64,000 nt of DNA from Bacteroides stercorirosoris (GCF_900142015.1 NZ_FQZN01000002.1:305690-369689), one strand, 5' to 3'; positions 52,382 to 62,526 are shown, counted from the stretch's first letter. Program-made: numbers and translations. Notes: generated from the sequence alone by a model not told the origin.

Positions 52382-53572
52382 ATGGAGGAACGCAACACGG
52401 AACAATGGCATGAAAAAGCCGGGCAACTTGGGATTGTGGTGATTATACCGACCTACAATAACGGGAAAACGCTGGCTGCCGTGATTGAAGATGTACTTCT
52501 TTACACGAAAGACATCATCATCGTCAATGACGGCTCCACCGACAATACTCCTGCCATTCTGAAAAACTATCCGAAGCTGCACATCATCACCCACCCCAGC
52601 AATAAAGGGAAAGGGACAGCCCTGAAAAACGGACTGAAACAAGCCAAAGCATCCGGATACCGGTATGCCATCACAATTGATTCCGACGGACAGCATTTTG
52701 CCTCGGACATCCCTCTGTTCATCGAGGAAATAGAAAAAGAACCGGATGTTTTATTAGTAGGTGCCCGCAACCTGACTTCGGACAATATGCCCGGCAAGAA
52801 CACTTTTGCCAACAAATTTTCCAACTTCTGGTTTAAACTTGAAACCGGAATACAACTCCAGGATACGCAATCGGGTTACCGGCTCTATCCATTACACAAA
52901 ATTAATGTACAACGATTCTACTATACCGCCAAATATGAATTTGAACTCGAAGCACTGGTCTTTGCCGCATGGGGAGGAACCACGGTTCGGAACATACCCA
53001 TACACGTGTATTATCCGCCCCAGGAAGAACGAGTTTCGCATTTCCGTCCTTTCCGGGATTTCACCCGTATCAGCATATTGAATACCCTATTAGTACTCAT
53101 CACTTTCCTTTGGATATATCCGCGTAACTTTTTCCGGAAGCTAACCTGGAATAATTGCCGGAAATTCTTCCATACCCACATTACCCACTCCAGCGAATCG
53201 AACCTGAAAATCACTTATGCCATTATGCTGGGGTTTTTTATGGGAATAGTTCCCATCTGGGGATACCAGATGCTTGCCACACTTTTTTTAGCTCATTTGC
53301 TCAGATTGAACAAGGTAATAGCCATTGTGGCTGCCAACATCAGCATTCCCCCCATGATTCCTTTCTTGCTGTACGGCAGCTATCTGACAGGGTGCAAGGT
53401 CTTGGGCAGATCTGTAGAACTTCACCTTACCGACATTTCATTTGAAAATGTGAAATCAGTTTTAGAGCAATATTTAATAGGAAGTGTTATCTTTGCAACC
53501 GCTTGCAGTATATTGGCAGGTATTATTGCTATCAGCCTGCTTACCATATACAGAAGGTCCGGAACAACATGA
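52382..53572 (+). CDS. Family-2 glycosyltransferase fused to DUF2062
   Basis: 396 residues. The N-terminal GT2 domain (1-245) shows VVIIPTYNNGKTLA, the metal-binding IIIVNDGSTDNT and IDSDGQHFA. The C-terminal DUF2062 domain (about 270-390) has hydrophobic segments (ITYAIMLGFFMGIVPIWGYQ). Such fusions use an activated sugar or lipid-linked donor at the membrane. Here it may glycosylate the aryl polyene or its lipid anchor. Its stop overlaps the MMPL-fusion start (ATGA). Confidence 0.88.
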   Translation: MEERNTEQWHEKAGQLGIVVIIPTYNNGKTLAAVIEDVLLYTKDIIIVNDGSTDNTPAILKNYPKLHIITHPSNKGKGTALKNGLKQAKASGYRYAITIDSDGQHFASDIPLFIEEIEKEPDVLLVGARNLTSDNMPGKNTFANKFSNFWFKLETGIQLQDTQSGYRLYPLHKINVQRFYYTAKYEFELEALVFAAWGGTTVRNIPIHVYYPPQEERVSHFRPFRDFTRISILNTLLVLITFLWIYPRNFFRKLTWNNCRKFFHTHITHSSESNLKITYAIMLGFFMGIVPIWGYQMLATLFLAHLLRLNKVIAIVAANISIPPMIPFLLYGSYLTGCKVLGRSVELHLTDISFENVKSVLEQYLIGSVIFATACSILAGIIAISLLTIYRRSGTT

Positions 53573-56500
53573 CTCTATTCTTTATCAGATTATATAATTA
53601 TTTCAAAAGACACAAAGTCCTCTTCTATCTGTCACTCTGTGTTTGCGTCCTTTTTATGGGCTACTTTGCCTATCAGGTCAGGTTTGAAGAGAATGTGACA
53701 CGCTTCTTCCCCGACACGAAAGGCAGCCAAAACATCATCAAGGTATTTGATAACCTGAAGATAAAGGATAAGATTATCCTCTTAATCTCTCCGGCCGACT
53801 CTACGGTTGCTCCGGAACTGATGATAGAAGCAGGCGACCGGCTTAAACAAAACCTGTTAGCGAAAGCGGATCAAGCCTGGATTAAAGATATCTTCTCGGA
53901 AGTGGATGAAACCACCATTGAAAAAGCCGGTGATTTTGTTTACGAGAATCTTCCTCTGTTTCTGACGGAGAAAGACTATCAGCATTTCGATTCACTCCTG
54001 ACACAGGAGGAGATAGAGGCCGTTATGCGCAGGAACTATACCAACCTTCTTTCTCCTGCCGGCATTGCATTGAGAAGTTACATACAGAGAGACCCGCTGG
54101 GACTTGGCAATAATGTCTTAAAACATTTACAGGATTTTCAGTTGGAAACCAATTATGAAATCAACAACGGACATATCTTTTCAAAGGACGGAAATACGTT
54201 GCTGATGTTTGTGACACCGGTATTCGGAACAGGAAGTACCGGTGAAAACGACAAGCTCATCCAAATCCTTGAAGACGAACTGCAAGAGATTCAAAAAGAA
54301 TATCCCACAATCAGTGCATCCTATTTCGGGGGACCGTCGGTAGGAGTATATAACGCACGGCAAATAAAGAAGGATACCATCATCACATCTTCGATTGCCC
54401 TGCTGATCATCATTGTTTTTATCTCGTTAGTATTCAAGCACAAGAAGTCGATTCCCCTTATTGTCACTCCGGTGTTATTCGGCGGATTGTTTGCTTTGTG
54501 CCTGATTTACTTCATTCAGGGATATATCTCTGCAATAGCCGTAGGTGCCGGATCGGCTATTCTGGGTATCGCGTTAAGCTACTCCATACATATGCTGGCA
54601 CACCAGAACCATGTATCCAGCGTCCAGCAATTAATAAAAGAAATAACCTATCCGCTTACGGTAGGCAGTTTCACTACTATCGGTGCATTCTTCGGGCTCA
54701 CCTTTACCACTTCCGAACTTTTGCGGGACTTCGGTTTGTTTGCCTCCCTGGCACTTATCGGCACCACCCTTTTCTGTCTCATCTATCTTCCGCATTTTCT
54801 GAAAGGACAGGCGGATGTGAAACAAGGCAGAGTATTACGGTTCATTGAAAAGATTAATGCCTATCCGTATGAAAAGAACAAATGGCTGGTAGGAAGTATC
54901 GTTATCATCACACTGGTAGGCCTGTTCACCTCACAAAAAGTCCGGTTCAACGAAGATATGATGAGTCTCAACTATGAGCCTCAACATTTAAAACAAGCGG
55001 AAGCCAAACTGCAACAGCTCTTCAATGCCCAAGAGAAAACCGTACTCTTTGTCAGTGTGGGCAAAAATATGCCTGAAGCCCTGGAACGCTATACAAACAC
55101 CAACCGCCAATTGTCCGCTTTCCGGGAAGAGGGGCTTATCAAAGCGTATGCCTCTGCCGAGCAATTCCTTATCTCACCGGAAGAGCAACAGAAACGTTTG
55201 GAACGGTGGAACCTCTATTGGGGAGAGCCGAGAAAAATAGTGGCTATCCGCAAGTACATAGAAGATGCCGCACGTACCTATCACTTCCGGGAAGGCAGCT
55301 TCGATGCATTTTACCAATGGTTAGAACACCCTTTCCAGCCATACAGTTATCAGGACGACACAAACAGCATTGCCACGACCTTGCTGAATGAATGGCAAAC
55401 GAGTGCCGACTCCATCACTATGCTTGTCACGCAGGTACGCATCAGCGATGATGATAAAGAAGAGGTATACCAGCAATTCAAGAATGACACCGATGTCGTC
55501 GTTTTCGACCGGAGCTATTTCACCAACCAATGGGTATCTGCCATCAATAACGACTTCTATCTGATTCTTTATATTTCATCGTTCCTCATATTCCTGGCAC
55601 TACTGATCTCGTATGGCCGTATAGAACTGACTTTGATAAGTTTTCTGCCCATGCTCATCAGTTGGACAATCATCTTAGGCCTGATGGGTATTTTGGGGAT
55701 TGAGTTCAATATCATCAATATCATCCTTTCCACTTTCATTTTCGGTATTGGAGACGATTTCAGCATCTTCATCATGGACGGGCTTCAAAACAAATACCGG
55801 ACAGGAAAGACGATTCTCAACTCTCACAAGACAGCCATCTTCTTCTCCGCATTCACCGCCGTTGTAGGAATGGGAACTTTGGTATTTGCCAAGCACCCTG
55901 CCCTGCAATCTATTTCCCTGATTTCCATTCTCGGAATGGCTGCCGTTGTATTAGTGGCGTACACCATTCAGCCTATCATCTTCCAGTTCTTTATAGCCAA
56001 ACCTGCTTCTAAAGGACTGCCTCCGTACACATTAATAGGCCTACTCCGTACCATCATTCTTTTCATGCTCTTCGTCATAGGATGTATTGTTCTGAGAGTC
56101 CTCATTCTCATATTATATATCATCCCCATACGCCGCACCTGTAAGCAACAGTTCGTTTGCCGGATTATCAACATCACTTGCAAGGCTATACTGACAGTAG
56201 CGACATTCGTACGCAAAGAACATATCAACGTCTCCGGTGAGACGTTCAAGAAACCGGCCATCATAATAGCCAATCACCAGTCTTTCATCGATATTCTGGA
56301 ATTGTTGTCTTTCTCTCCAAAGATTATTATGATTACCAATCATTGGGTATGGAGTTCTCCGGTATTCGGAAAAATCATCCGGTACGCCGGTTTTTTCCAT
56401 GTGGACGAAGGGTATGAACTTTGTGTGGAACGGATGCGTGAAAAAGTCAGAGAAGGGTACTCCATAGCCATCTTCCCCGAAGGGACCCGAACTTACGACG

Positions 56501-57438
56501 GCAAAATGAAACGTTTCCACAAAGGAGCTTTCTACTTGTCGGAAACACTCCAACTGGATATTATTCCCATCCTTTTATATGGTAATGGAAAGATCATAGC
56601 CAAAGCCCAACCTTTCTACATCCGCAAAGGCATTATTTTCTCAAAGATATTGCCGCGCATCCCTTACAATGACCATTCGTTCGGAACCACTTATCAGGAA
56701 CGTACCAAACGCATTTCCTCATCTATGAAAGAAGAATATGCCCGTATCTGCCTGGAAAAGAATACACCTGCGAATCCCGCATTCTATGAGACTTTAATCT
56801 TGAATTACATCTATAAAGGCCCCGTCATCGAATGGTACATCCGTATCAAAGTAAAGATGGAACAGAATTATCAGTTATTCAACCGGCTGATTCCGATGAA
56901 AGGTCAAATTACGGATATCGGCTGTGGTCTCGGCCCATTATGCTATATGCTGTCCATGATATCCAAGGAAAGACAAATAGTGGGAATTGATTATGACGAG
57001 GACAAAATAGCCATTGCACAGCACGGTTGGCTTCGCGGCGAAAATCTCCGCTTTGAGCATGCCGATGCATCTACCTGCGAACTTCCGGAAAGTGATGTGT
57101 TCATCCTGAATGACATGTTGCACTATATGAGCTATCAGCACCAGCATGACTTGTTAGTGAAATGCTCCGCCCTTCTTCGTCCCGGAGGAATGATTATCAT
57201 ACGTGACGGAAACACTGCTGACACCCATAAACATCAGCTGACCCGCCTTACGGAAGTACTCTCCACCCGGATTGTCAACTTCAACCGTACGAGGGAGGCA
57301 CTCTGCTTTACTTCCGAAACGCAGATTCAGAGTATAGCCAGGGAATGCGGTATGGAAACAAGAACGGTCCGGAATGACAGATATACATCGAATACCATCT
57401 ATATACTTAAAAAAAGCAATGACCATGAGCAAGTATGA
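53569..57438 (+). CDS. MMPL-type transporter fused to PlsC-type acyltransferase and methyltransferase
   Basis: 1289 residues from ATG 53569; a longer frame to 53503 overlaps the glycosyltransferase coding region. Residues 1-815 form an MMPL/RND exporter with two membrane blocks (12 helices expected, many visible) and two periplasmic loops. Residues about 850-1075 are a PlsC-type acyltransferase with NHQSFID (H-x4-D) and FPEGTRTYDG. Residues 1100-1289 are a class-I methyltransferase with ITDIGCGLGP. This single polypeptide would thus acylate, methylate and export the lipid. In other aryl-polyene clusters these functions are on separate genes (recalled), so the fusion deserves attention. The FAD oxidoreductase starts inside its end. 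Confidence 0.9.
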   Translation: MTLFFIRLYNYFKRHKVLFYLSLCVCVLFMGYFAYQVRFEENVTRFFPDTKGSQNIIKVFDNLKIKDKIILLISPADSTVAPELMIEAGDRLKQNLLAKADQAWIKDIFSEVDETTIEKAGDFVYENLPLFLTEKDYQHFDSLLTQEEIEAVMRRNYTNLLSPAGIALRSYIQRDPLGLGNNVLKHLQDFQLETNYEINNGHIFSKDGNTLLMFVTPVFGTGSTGENDKLIQILEDELQEIQKEYPTISASYFGGPSVGVYNARQIKKDTIITSSIALLIIIVFISLVFKHKKSIPLIVTPVLFGGLFALCLIYFIQGYISAIAVGAGSAILGIALSYSIHMLAHQNHVSSVQQLIKEITYPLTVGSFTTIGAFFGLTFTTSELLRDFGLFASLALIGTTLFCLIYLPHFLKGQADVKQGRVLRFIEKINAYPYEKNKWLVGSIVIITLVGLFTSQKVRFNEDMMSLNYEPQHLKQAEAKLQQLFNAQEKTVLFVSVGKNMPEALERYTNTNRQLSAFREEGLIKAYASAEQFLISPEEQQKRLERWNLYWGEPRKIVAIRKYIEDAARTYHFREGSFDAFYQWLEHPFQPYSYQDDTNSIATTLLNEWQTSADSITMLVTQVRISDDDKEEVYQQFKNDTDVVVFDRSYFTNQWVSAINNDFYLILYISSFLIFLALLISYGRIELTLISFLPMLISWTIILGLMGILGIEFNIINIILSTFIFGIGDDFSIFIMDGLQNKYRTGKTILNSHKTAIFFSAFTAVVGMGTLVFAKHPALQSISLISILGMAAVVLVAYTIQPIIFQFFIAKPASKGLPPYTLIGLLRTIILFMLFVIGCIVLRVLILILYIIPIRRTCKQQFVCRIINITCKAILTVATFVRKEHINVSGETFKKPAIIIANHQSFIDILELLSFSPKIIMITNHWVWSSPVFGKIIRYAGFFHVDEGYELCVERMREKVREGYSIAIFPEGTRTYDGKMKRFHKGAFYLSETLQLDIIPILLYGNGKIIAKAQPFYIRKGIIFSKILPRIPYNDHSFGTTYQERTKRISSSMKEEYARICLEKNTPANPAFYETLILNYIYKGPVIEWYIRIKVKMEQNYQLFNRLIPMKGQITDIGCGLGPLCYMLSMISKERQIVGIDYDEDKIAIAQHGWLRGENLRFEHADASTCELPESDVFILNDMLHYMSYQHQHDLLVKCSALLRPGGMIIIRDGNTADTHKHQLTRLTEVLSTRIVNFNRTREALCFTSETQIQSIARECGMETRTVRNDRYTSNTIYILKKSNDHEQV

Positions 57439-58915
57439 CATCATCATCATAGGAAGTGGATTAGGCGGTCTCGAATGTGGAACCATTCTCAGCAAAGAAG
57501 GCTACAACGTATGTGTGCTCGAAAAGAATGAACTGTTCGGCGGTTGTTTTCAAACTTACCGGCGGAAAGGACATTTGCTTGATACAGGCATTCACTATAT
57601 CGGCAGCCTGAACGAAGGGCAAATGATGCATCAGTTCTTTCGGTATGCAGGAATTATGGATAAGCTAAAAGTCCGCAAACTGGACGAGAATGCCTTTGAC
57701 AAGGTTTACTATAAGAACCGTGAATATGATTATGCCATGGGTTACGAATCCTTTATCGACACCCTCTGCAAAGCATTTCCCGGCGAAAGAGAGAATCTCC
57801 GGCAATACACGGCATTGCTGGCGGAAGTAGGCAGTCTGATCAGTGTGGAAAATCTGAAGAAAGGAATCATTTCCACCGAAGGAATGAAATACTTCAACAC
57901 CTCGGCAGCGGGCATGATAGCCCGTATTACCTCTAACCCCGATTTACAATCAGTGCTGGCAGGCTCTGCACTTCTGTATGGCGGACTGAGGGAACATTCC
58001 AACTTCTATGAACACGCCATGATTAACAACTCCTATATACAAGGAGCCTATCGGTTCATTGACGGCAGCATGCAGGTAGCTGACGGAATGATTAACGTCA
58101 TCCGCGGCAACGGGGGCACCGTACTGAACAGCAGTGAAGTCACCCGCATCATTGTGGAGAACAACCGGGTGCAAGGTGTAGAAATAAACGGCACAGAACA
58201 AATAGAAGGAAAATACGTCATCTCCAATGTACACCCCAAGCAAACTCTGACTTTAGTAGATAAGAACCGTTGCATCAAGAACGCCTATATCTCCCGCATC
58301 AATTCGTTAGAAAACACATACGGTATCTTCACACTCTATCTGATAATGAAAGAGAAATGCTATCCGTATATGAACCGGAATCTCTATCTGCACGGAGATA
58401 ACGACGTATGGTATAACAAAAAAAACAGCATGGGACGCACCACCAACTGCATGATTTCCACACAGGCTTCTTCACGCAACAGCGACTATGTAGAGGTGAT
58501 TTCCATCCTGACTCCCATGTATATAGATGAACTATCCGCCTGGCTGAACACCCTCCCCGAACAAAGAGGAGAAGAATACAAAGCATTCAAAAAGGAGAAA
58601 GCCACCCAATTATTGGACTTCATCAAGAGCCACGGAATAGACCTCACCGGACATATTGAAGCTATGTACACTACCACACCGCTAAGTTACAGAGATTTTA
58701 CCGGCACTTGCGACGGTTCCGCATATGGCATTATCAAAGATTACAAATGCCCGCAGATAGGTTTTGTCTCCACACGAACCAAACTGGAAAACTTATTCCT
58801 CACCGGTCAGAACCTGAATGTACACGGTGCCTTAGGGGTTACACTGACCTCTATCATTACTTGCGGAGAACTTTTAGGACATGAATATTTAGCTAAAAAG
58901 ATAGGTCATGCATAA
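57425..58915 (+). CDS. FAD-dependent oxidoreductase (phytoene-desaturase-like)
   Basis: 496 residues from ATG 57425 (MSKYDIIIIGSGLGGLECG); an ATG at 57419 is also plausible. The dinucleotide-binding GSGLGGLECG is N-terminal, and the C-terminal motif LTGQNLNVHGALGVT holds the second FAD contact. The family includes carotenoid desaturases and retinol saturases; in this operon it could dehydrogenate or otherwise modify the polyene chain. The start overlaps the end of the MMPL-fusion gene, and the next gene's ATG overlaps its stop. Confidence 0.88.
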   Translation: MSKYDIIIIGSGLGGLECGTILSKEGYNVCVLEKNELFGGCFQTYRRKGHLLDTGIHYIGSLNEGQMMHQFFRYAGIMDKLKVRKLDENAFDKVYYKNREYDYAMGYESFIDTLCKAFPGERENLRQYTALLAEVGSLISVENLKKGIISTEGMKYFNTSAAGMIARITSNPDLQSVLAGSALLYGGLREHSNFYEHAMINNSYIQGAYRFIDGSMQVADGMINVIRGNGGTVLNSSEVTRIIVENNRVQGVEINGTEQIEGKYVISNVHPKQTLTLVDKNRCIKNAYISRINSLENTYGIFTLYLIMKEKCYPYMNRNLYLHGDNDVWYNKKNSMGRTTNCMISTQASSRNSDYVEVISILTPMYIDELSAWLNTLPEQRGEEYKAFKKEKATQLLDFIKSHGIDLTGHIEAMYTTTPLSYRDFTGTCDGSAYGIIKDYKCPQIGFVSTRTKLENLFLTGQNLNVHGALGVTLTSIITCGELLGHEYLAKKIGHA

Positions 58916-60575
58916 GATTATAAAGAAAACAATCAAATATACAGCCTGCGGCATAGGATTGCTTCTCGTTGCCGTCGCCCTCTTTGTAGCTGTGCTCTAT
59001 TTCTCCGCCGATATGCTGACTCCCGAATATACTCCCCGGTCCGCCGGAGAAGTAGTATGCACCGACAGCCTGCGGCAATATGAAGGGAATTACTTACGAC
59101 ACAGCAACAGTGGACTATGGGAATTAAAAGTGAACGGCAATGCCTTCCAGCGTGGTGAAGCCATAGGGAAACTTTCTCCTGACTTGCTATATTACCAGGA
59201 AAAAGTCTTTGTGGATCAGATACGCGAGATTGTACCTTCCGACAATTACCTCAAGTTCCTGCGCTTCTTCATCGTGCTCTTCAACCGTAATTTAGGGAAG
59301 AACGTTCCGGAAGAATTCAGAGATGAGATTTATGGTATTTCGCTCTCCTGCACGCATGAGTATGACTTCATCGGTACTCCCTATGAACGTCAGCTCAATT
59401 ACCACTCAGCACATGACCTGGGACATGCCATGCAAGACTATATGCTGGTAGGTTGCAGTTCTTTTGCAACCTGGGGGGAAAACAGCGCCGATTCGTCCCT
59501 CATCATCGGACGTAATTTCGATTTCTACATGGGCGATAAGTTTGCACGCAACAAGCTGGTATCCTTTTACCAGCCGGAGCAAGGCTATAAGTTCGCCTCT
59601 ATCGGTTGGCCGGGCATGATTGGCGTACTTTCAGGCATGAACGAAACCGGGCTGACGGTAACTATCAACGCAGCCAAATCAACCATGCCGACTGCTTCCG
59701 CCACCCCCATCTCTATCCTGACCAGAGAAATACTGCAATACGCTTCGACCATTGACGAAGCCTACGCCATTGCCTTGAAACGAAAAACATTTGTTTCCGA
59801 ATCCATACTGGTCGGTTCCGCCCGGGACAGAAAAGCCGCTATCATTGAAAAGTCACCGGAAAAGACCGCACTCTTTACCGGCAGCGGCAAGCAGATTATC
59901 TGCACAAACCATTATCAATCGGATGCTTTCCGCGATGATGAACGTAACCGGGAGAATATAGAGACTTCTGACAGTCCTTACCGTTTTGCCCGCCTGCAAG
60001 AGTTGTTGGAAGAAAACAAACCTATCAACAGCCTGAAAGCCGCCGCCATACTCCGCAATCAGAAGGGACTGGAAAATGCAGATTTAGGTATGGGCAACGA
60101 GATGGCCATCAATCAGCTCATCGCACACCATTCCGTTATTTTCCTGCCGGAACAGCAGATTATGTATGTATCCACTTCCCCCTGGCAATGCGGGAAATAC
60201 ATGGCATACAACCTCAATAAGATATTCAGCGACACAGTAGACTTCCGCCACGAAATAACGACTCCGGAACTGACCATCCCCGAAGACTACTTTATCAAAC
60301 AAGCAGACTACAAGCAGTTCATAGCTTATAAAAAGCTCACAAAGCTCATCCGGGAAAAGACCCGGCGGAAAGAAACCATCGAAGCCAGGGTATTGAATCT
60401 TTATGAAGCCTCCAACCCTTCGTTCTATTACGTTTACGAAGTATTGGGTGATTACCATGCCGCCACACGGCAAACCGCTACAGCCATTGCATATTGGCAG
60501 AAAGCATTAACATTACCCATTCCCAAGCAAGCTGAAAAAGAGCGTATTCAACAAAAAATCAATAAGAACTCATAA
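58908..60575 (+). CDS. C45-type Ntn acyltransferase/hydrolase with N-terminal membrane segment
   Basis: 555 residues. A hydrophobic segment (about 10-35) anchors or exports the protein. The Ntn nucleophile is probably Cys183 in LVGCSSFATWGEN, followed by RNFDF and later GMNETGLTVTIN, as in acyl-CoA:6-aminopenicillanate acyltransferase and C45 peptidases, which cleave themselves before the cysteine. The extracytoplasmic location and the family suggest an amide- or ester-forming/cleaving enzyme on the exported lipid; the substrate is unknown. The 180 residues before the nucleophile are a long pro-region. The ligase gene starts two bases after its stop. Confidence 0.87.
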   Translation: MHKIIKKTIKYTACGIGLLLVAVALFVAVLYFSADMLTPEYTPRSAGEVVCTDSLRQYEGNYLRHSNSGLWELKVNGNAFQRGEAIGKLSPDLLYYQEKVFVDQIREIVPSDNYLKFLRFFIVLFNRNLGKNVPEEFRDEIYGISLSCTHEYDFIGTPYERQLNYHSAHDLGHAMQDYMLVGCSSFATWGENSADSSLIIGRNFDFYMGDKFARNKLVSFYQPEQGYKFASIGWPGMIGVLSGMNETGLTVTINAAKSTMPTASATPISILTREILQYASTIDEAYAIALKRKTFVSESILVGSARDRKAAIIEKSPEKTALFTGSGKQIICTNHYQSDAFRDDERNRENIETSDSPYRFARLQELLEENKPINSLKAAAILRNQKGLENADLGMGNEMAINQLIAHHSVIFLPEQQIMYVSTSPWQCGKYMAYNLNKIFSDTVDFRHEITTPELTIPEDYFIKQADYKQFIAYKKLTKLIREKTRRKETIEARVLNLYEASNPSFYYVYEVLGDYHAATRQTATAIAYWQKALTLPIPKQAEKERIQQKINKNS

Positions 60576-60576
60576 T

Positions 60577-61872
60577 ATGGAAAAGAACCCAGACATTCAA
60601 TTCCGTTCACCGGAAGAAATTAAACTATACCAGGAAACCAGACTTGCCGAGACCTTGTCTTATCTCCAGGCACATTCCCTGTTCTATCAGCAAATGTTCC
60701 GTGAACACTCCATAGACATCACCCGAATCAAAAAGATAGAGGACTTGCAGCAAATACCCGTTACCACCAAAACAGACCTGCAACTGCATAACAAGGAGTT
60801 CATCTGTGTGGACGGAGATGCCATCATCGACTATGTGACCACATCCGGCACTTTGGGAGATCCCGTCACCTTTGTACTAACCTCCGCAGACCTCGACCGC
60901 CTGGCTTACAACGAATATTTGTCTTTCAACACCGCCGGATGCAGCCGACACGATATATTACAACTGATGACCACCATCGACCGGCGCTTCATGGCAGGCC
61001 TGGCCTATTACCTGGGAGCCAGGGAATTGGGAATGGGAGTGGCCCGCGTAGGCAACGGAATACCGGAACTGCAATGGGACACCATCCACCGTATTCACCC
61101 CACTTGTGGCATGGTGGTGCCTTCATTCCTTATCAAACTGATAGAATTTGCCGAAAAGAACCAGATTGATTACAACAACTGTTCGATGAAAAAGTGCGTG
61201 TGCATCGGTGAAGCGTTGCGCAATCCCGATTTCTCTCTGAACACCCTCGGACAGCGCATCAACGAAAAGTGGCCGTCACTCCAACTGTATTCCACTTATG
61301 CCTCTACCGAAATGCAGTCATCCTTCACCGAATGTCCGGAGTTCCACGGCGGGCATTTACAACCCGAACTTATCATTGTAGAGTTCCTTGATGACAAGAA
61401 TCTTCCGGTAAAAGAAGGAGAGCCAGGTGAAGTAACCATTACCACATTGGGAGTTGAAGGTATGCCTCTGCTCCGCTTCAAGACCGGAGATATCTGCTAC
61501 CATCATTCAGAGCCTTGCGCCTGTGGCCGGAACACCATCCGGTTAAGTTCTGTTTTAGGACGAAAAGGACAGATGATTAAATATAAGGGAACCACCCTCT
61601 ATCCACCCGCATTATTCGACATATTGGATGACATCCCCAAGGTGAAAAACTATGTCGTCGAAGTATATACCAACAAATTAGGCACGGATGAAATATTAAT
61701 CCGTATAGGCAGTGAGGAAAACAGCGACAGTTTCGCCAAAGAAATTAAAGATTTATTTCGCTCGAAAATAAGGGTGGCACCTGCCATCCGATTCGAGCCG
61801 GCGGATTACATCGCTCAAATACAAATGCCCCCAATGAGCAGAAAAAGCATTAAATTCTTTGATTTACGATAA
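60577..61872 (+). CDS. AMP-forming aryl/acyl ligase (phenylacetate-CoA-ligase-like)
   Basis: 431 residues, typical of phenylacetate-CoA ligase and related AMP ligases. Adenylation motifs are TTSGTLGDPVTF (phosphate loop, near residue 86), YSTYASTEMQSS (near 240) and FKTGDICYHH (near 305). A Cys-containing CACGRNT near 312 is shared with phenylacetate-CoA-ligase-type enzymes. Last gene of the operon. Its likely job is to activate the aryl acid made by the ammonia-lyase, loading it onto CoA or an ACP (the equivalent of ApeH). Confidence 0.88.
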   Translation: MEKNPDIQFRSPEEIKLYQETRLAETLSYLQAHSLFYQQMFREHSIDITRIKKIEDLQQIPVTTKTDLQLHNKEFICVDGDAIIDYVTTSGTLGDPVTFVLTSADLDRLAYNEYLSFNTAGCSRHDILQLMTTIDRRFMAGLAYYLGARELGMGVARVGNGIPELQWDTIHRIHPTCGMVVPSFLIKLIEFAEKNQIDYNNCSMKKCVCIGEALRNPDFSLNTLGQRINEKWPSLQLYSTYASTEMQSSFTECPEFHGGHLQPELIIVEFLDDKNLPVKEGEPGEVTITTLGVEGMPLLRFKTGDICYHHSEPCACGRNTIRLSSVLGRKGQMIKYKGTTLYPPALFDILDDIPKVKNYVVEVYTNKLGTDEILIRIGSEENSDSFAKEIKDLFRSKIRVAPAIRFEPADYIAQIQMPPMSRKSIKFFDLR

Positions 61873-61888
61873 CTTATTTATAATTTTG
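61858..61888 (+). promoter_or_regulatory. Promoter of the two genes downstream of the aryl-polyene operon
   Basis: TTTG (61858-61861), 19 bases, TAATTTTG (61881-61888): a full consensus match with ideal spacing. The -33 element overlaps the last codons of the ligase gene. Predicted start near 61895, leader about 35 bases. It suggests that 61930-63252 is a separate transcription unit. Confidence 0.72.
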
Positions 61889-61929
61889 AAAAACAATAAA
61901 CTGAGTACTTACTCTAAATTATTAATTGT

Positions 61930-62499
61930 ATGAAAAAATTATTTACTCTCCTGCTTCTGACAACAAGCATGATTTGTTTCGGACAAAACAAGAATTTCCT
62001 GAAAGAAGTTTCTGGCATCAATTTCTACGGAGTAGACTATTCTGCGGCAAAAGTATTCGGTGCAGCCGAAGCTCCCGAAGAATTCAGAATAGCATTTGCC
62101 AGAATCAACCGTCTGTTCATTACTGAGGCAAAAAAGTATGATGTAAGCAAGAAATTGAAAGTAAAAGTCAATGAAATCTCACTCAATGCCGTTGATAAGG
62201 TCAATCAGGACATCGACCTCAGCCAATTGATGACCACCAGTGCAGACTATACCCTAAGCGAGCAAGACATCAAACGGGTTGTAGAAGCACTTCCCATACA
62301 GAGTGAACCGGGCATTGGCCTGGTTATCATCGCCAAATTGCTGAACAAGGCAGAAGCATACGGTTCTTATCAGGTAGTATTCTTCAATACCGAAACCAAA
62401 GAAATAGTGGAAGACTGGGCAACCGGCGGCAAGGCCAGAGGCTTCGGACTTCGTAATTACTGGGCGGGATCCATCCACAAGGTTATCAACAACCTCTAA
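61930..62499 (+). CDS. Secreted protein of unknown function
   Basis: 189 residues with a signal peptide (MKKLFTLLLLTTSMICFG). The mature part is mixed alpha/beta: INFYGVDYSAAKVFG near the start, a helical EFRIAFARINRLFI region, then GIGLVIIAKLLNKAEAYGSYQVVFFNTETKEI. It is a Bacteroidetes-type conserved protein that I cannot assign to a named family. Followed after 27 bases by an outer-membrane-type gene and probably co-expressed with it from the promoter at 61858-61888. It is not part of the recognised biosynthetic set. Confidence 0.8.
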   Translation: MKKLFTLLLLTTSMICFGQNKNFLKEVSGINFYGVDYSAAKVFGAAEAPEEFRIAFARINRLFITEAKKYDVSKKLKVKVNEISLNAVDKVNQDIDLSQLMTTSADYTLSEQDIKRVVEALPIQSEPGIGLVIIAKLLNKAEAYGSYQVVFFNTETKEIVEDWATGGKARGFGLRNYWAGSIHKVINNL

Positions 62500-62526
62500 A
62501 CAGAATATGTATTAAATACAAGAAAA

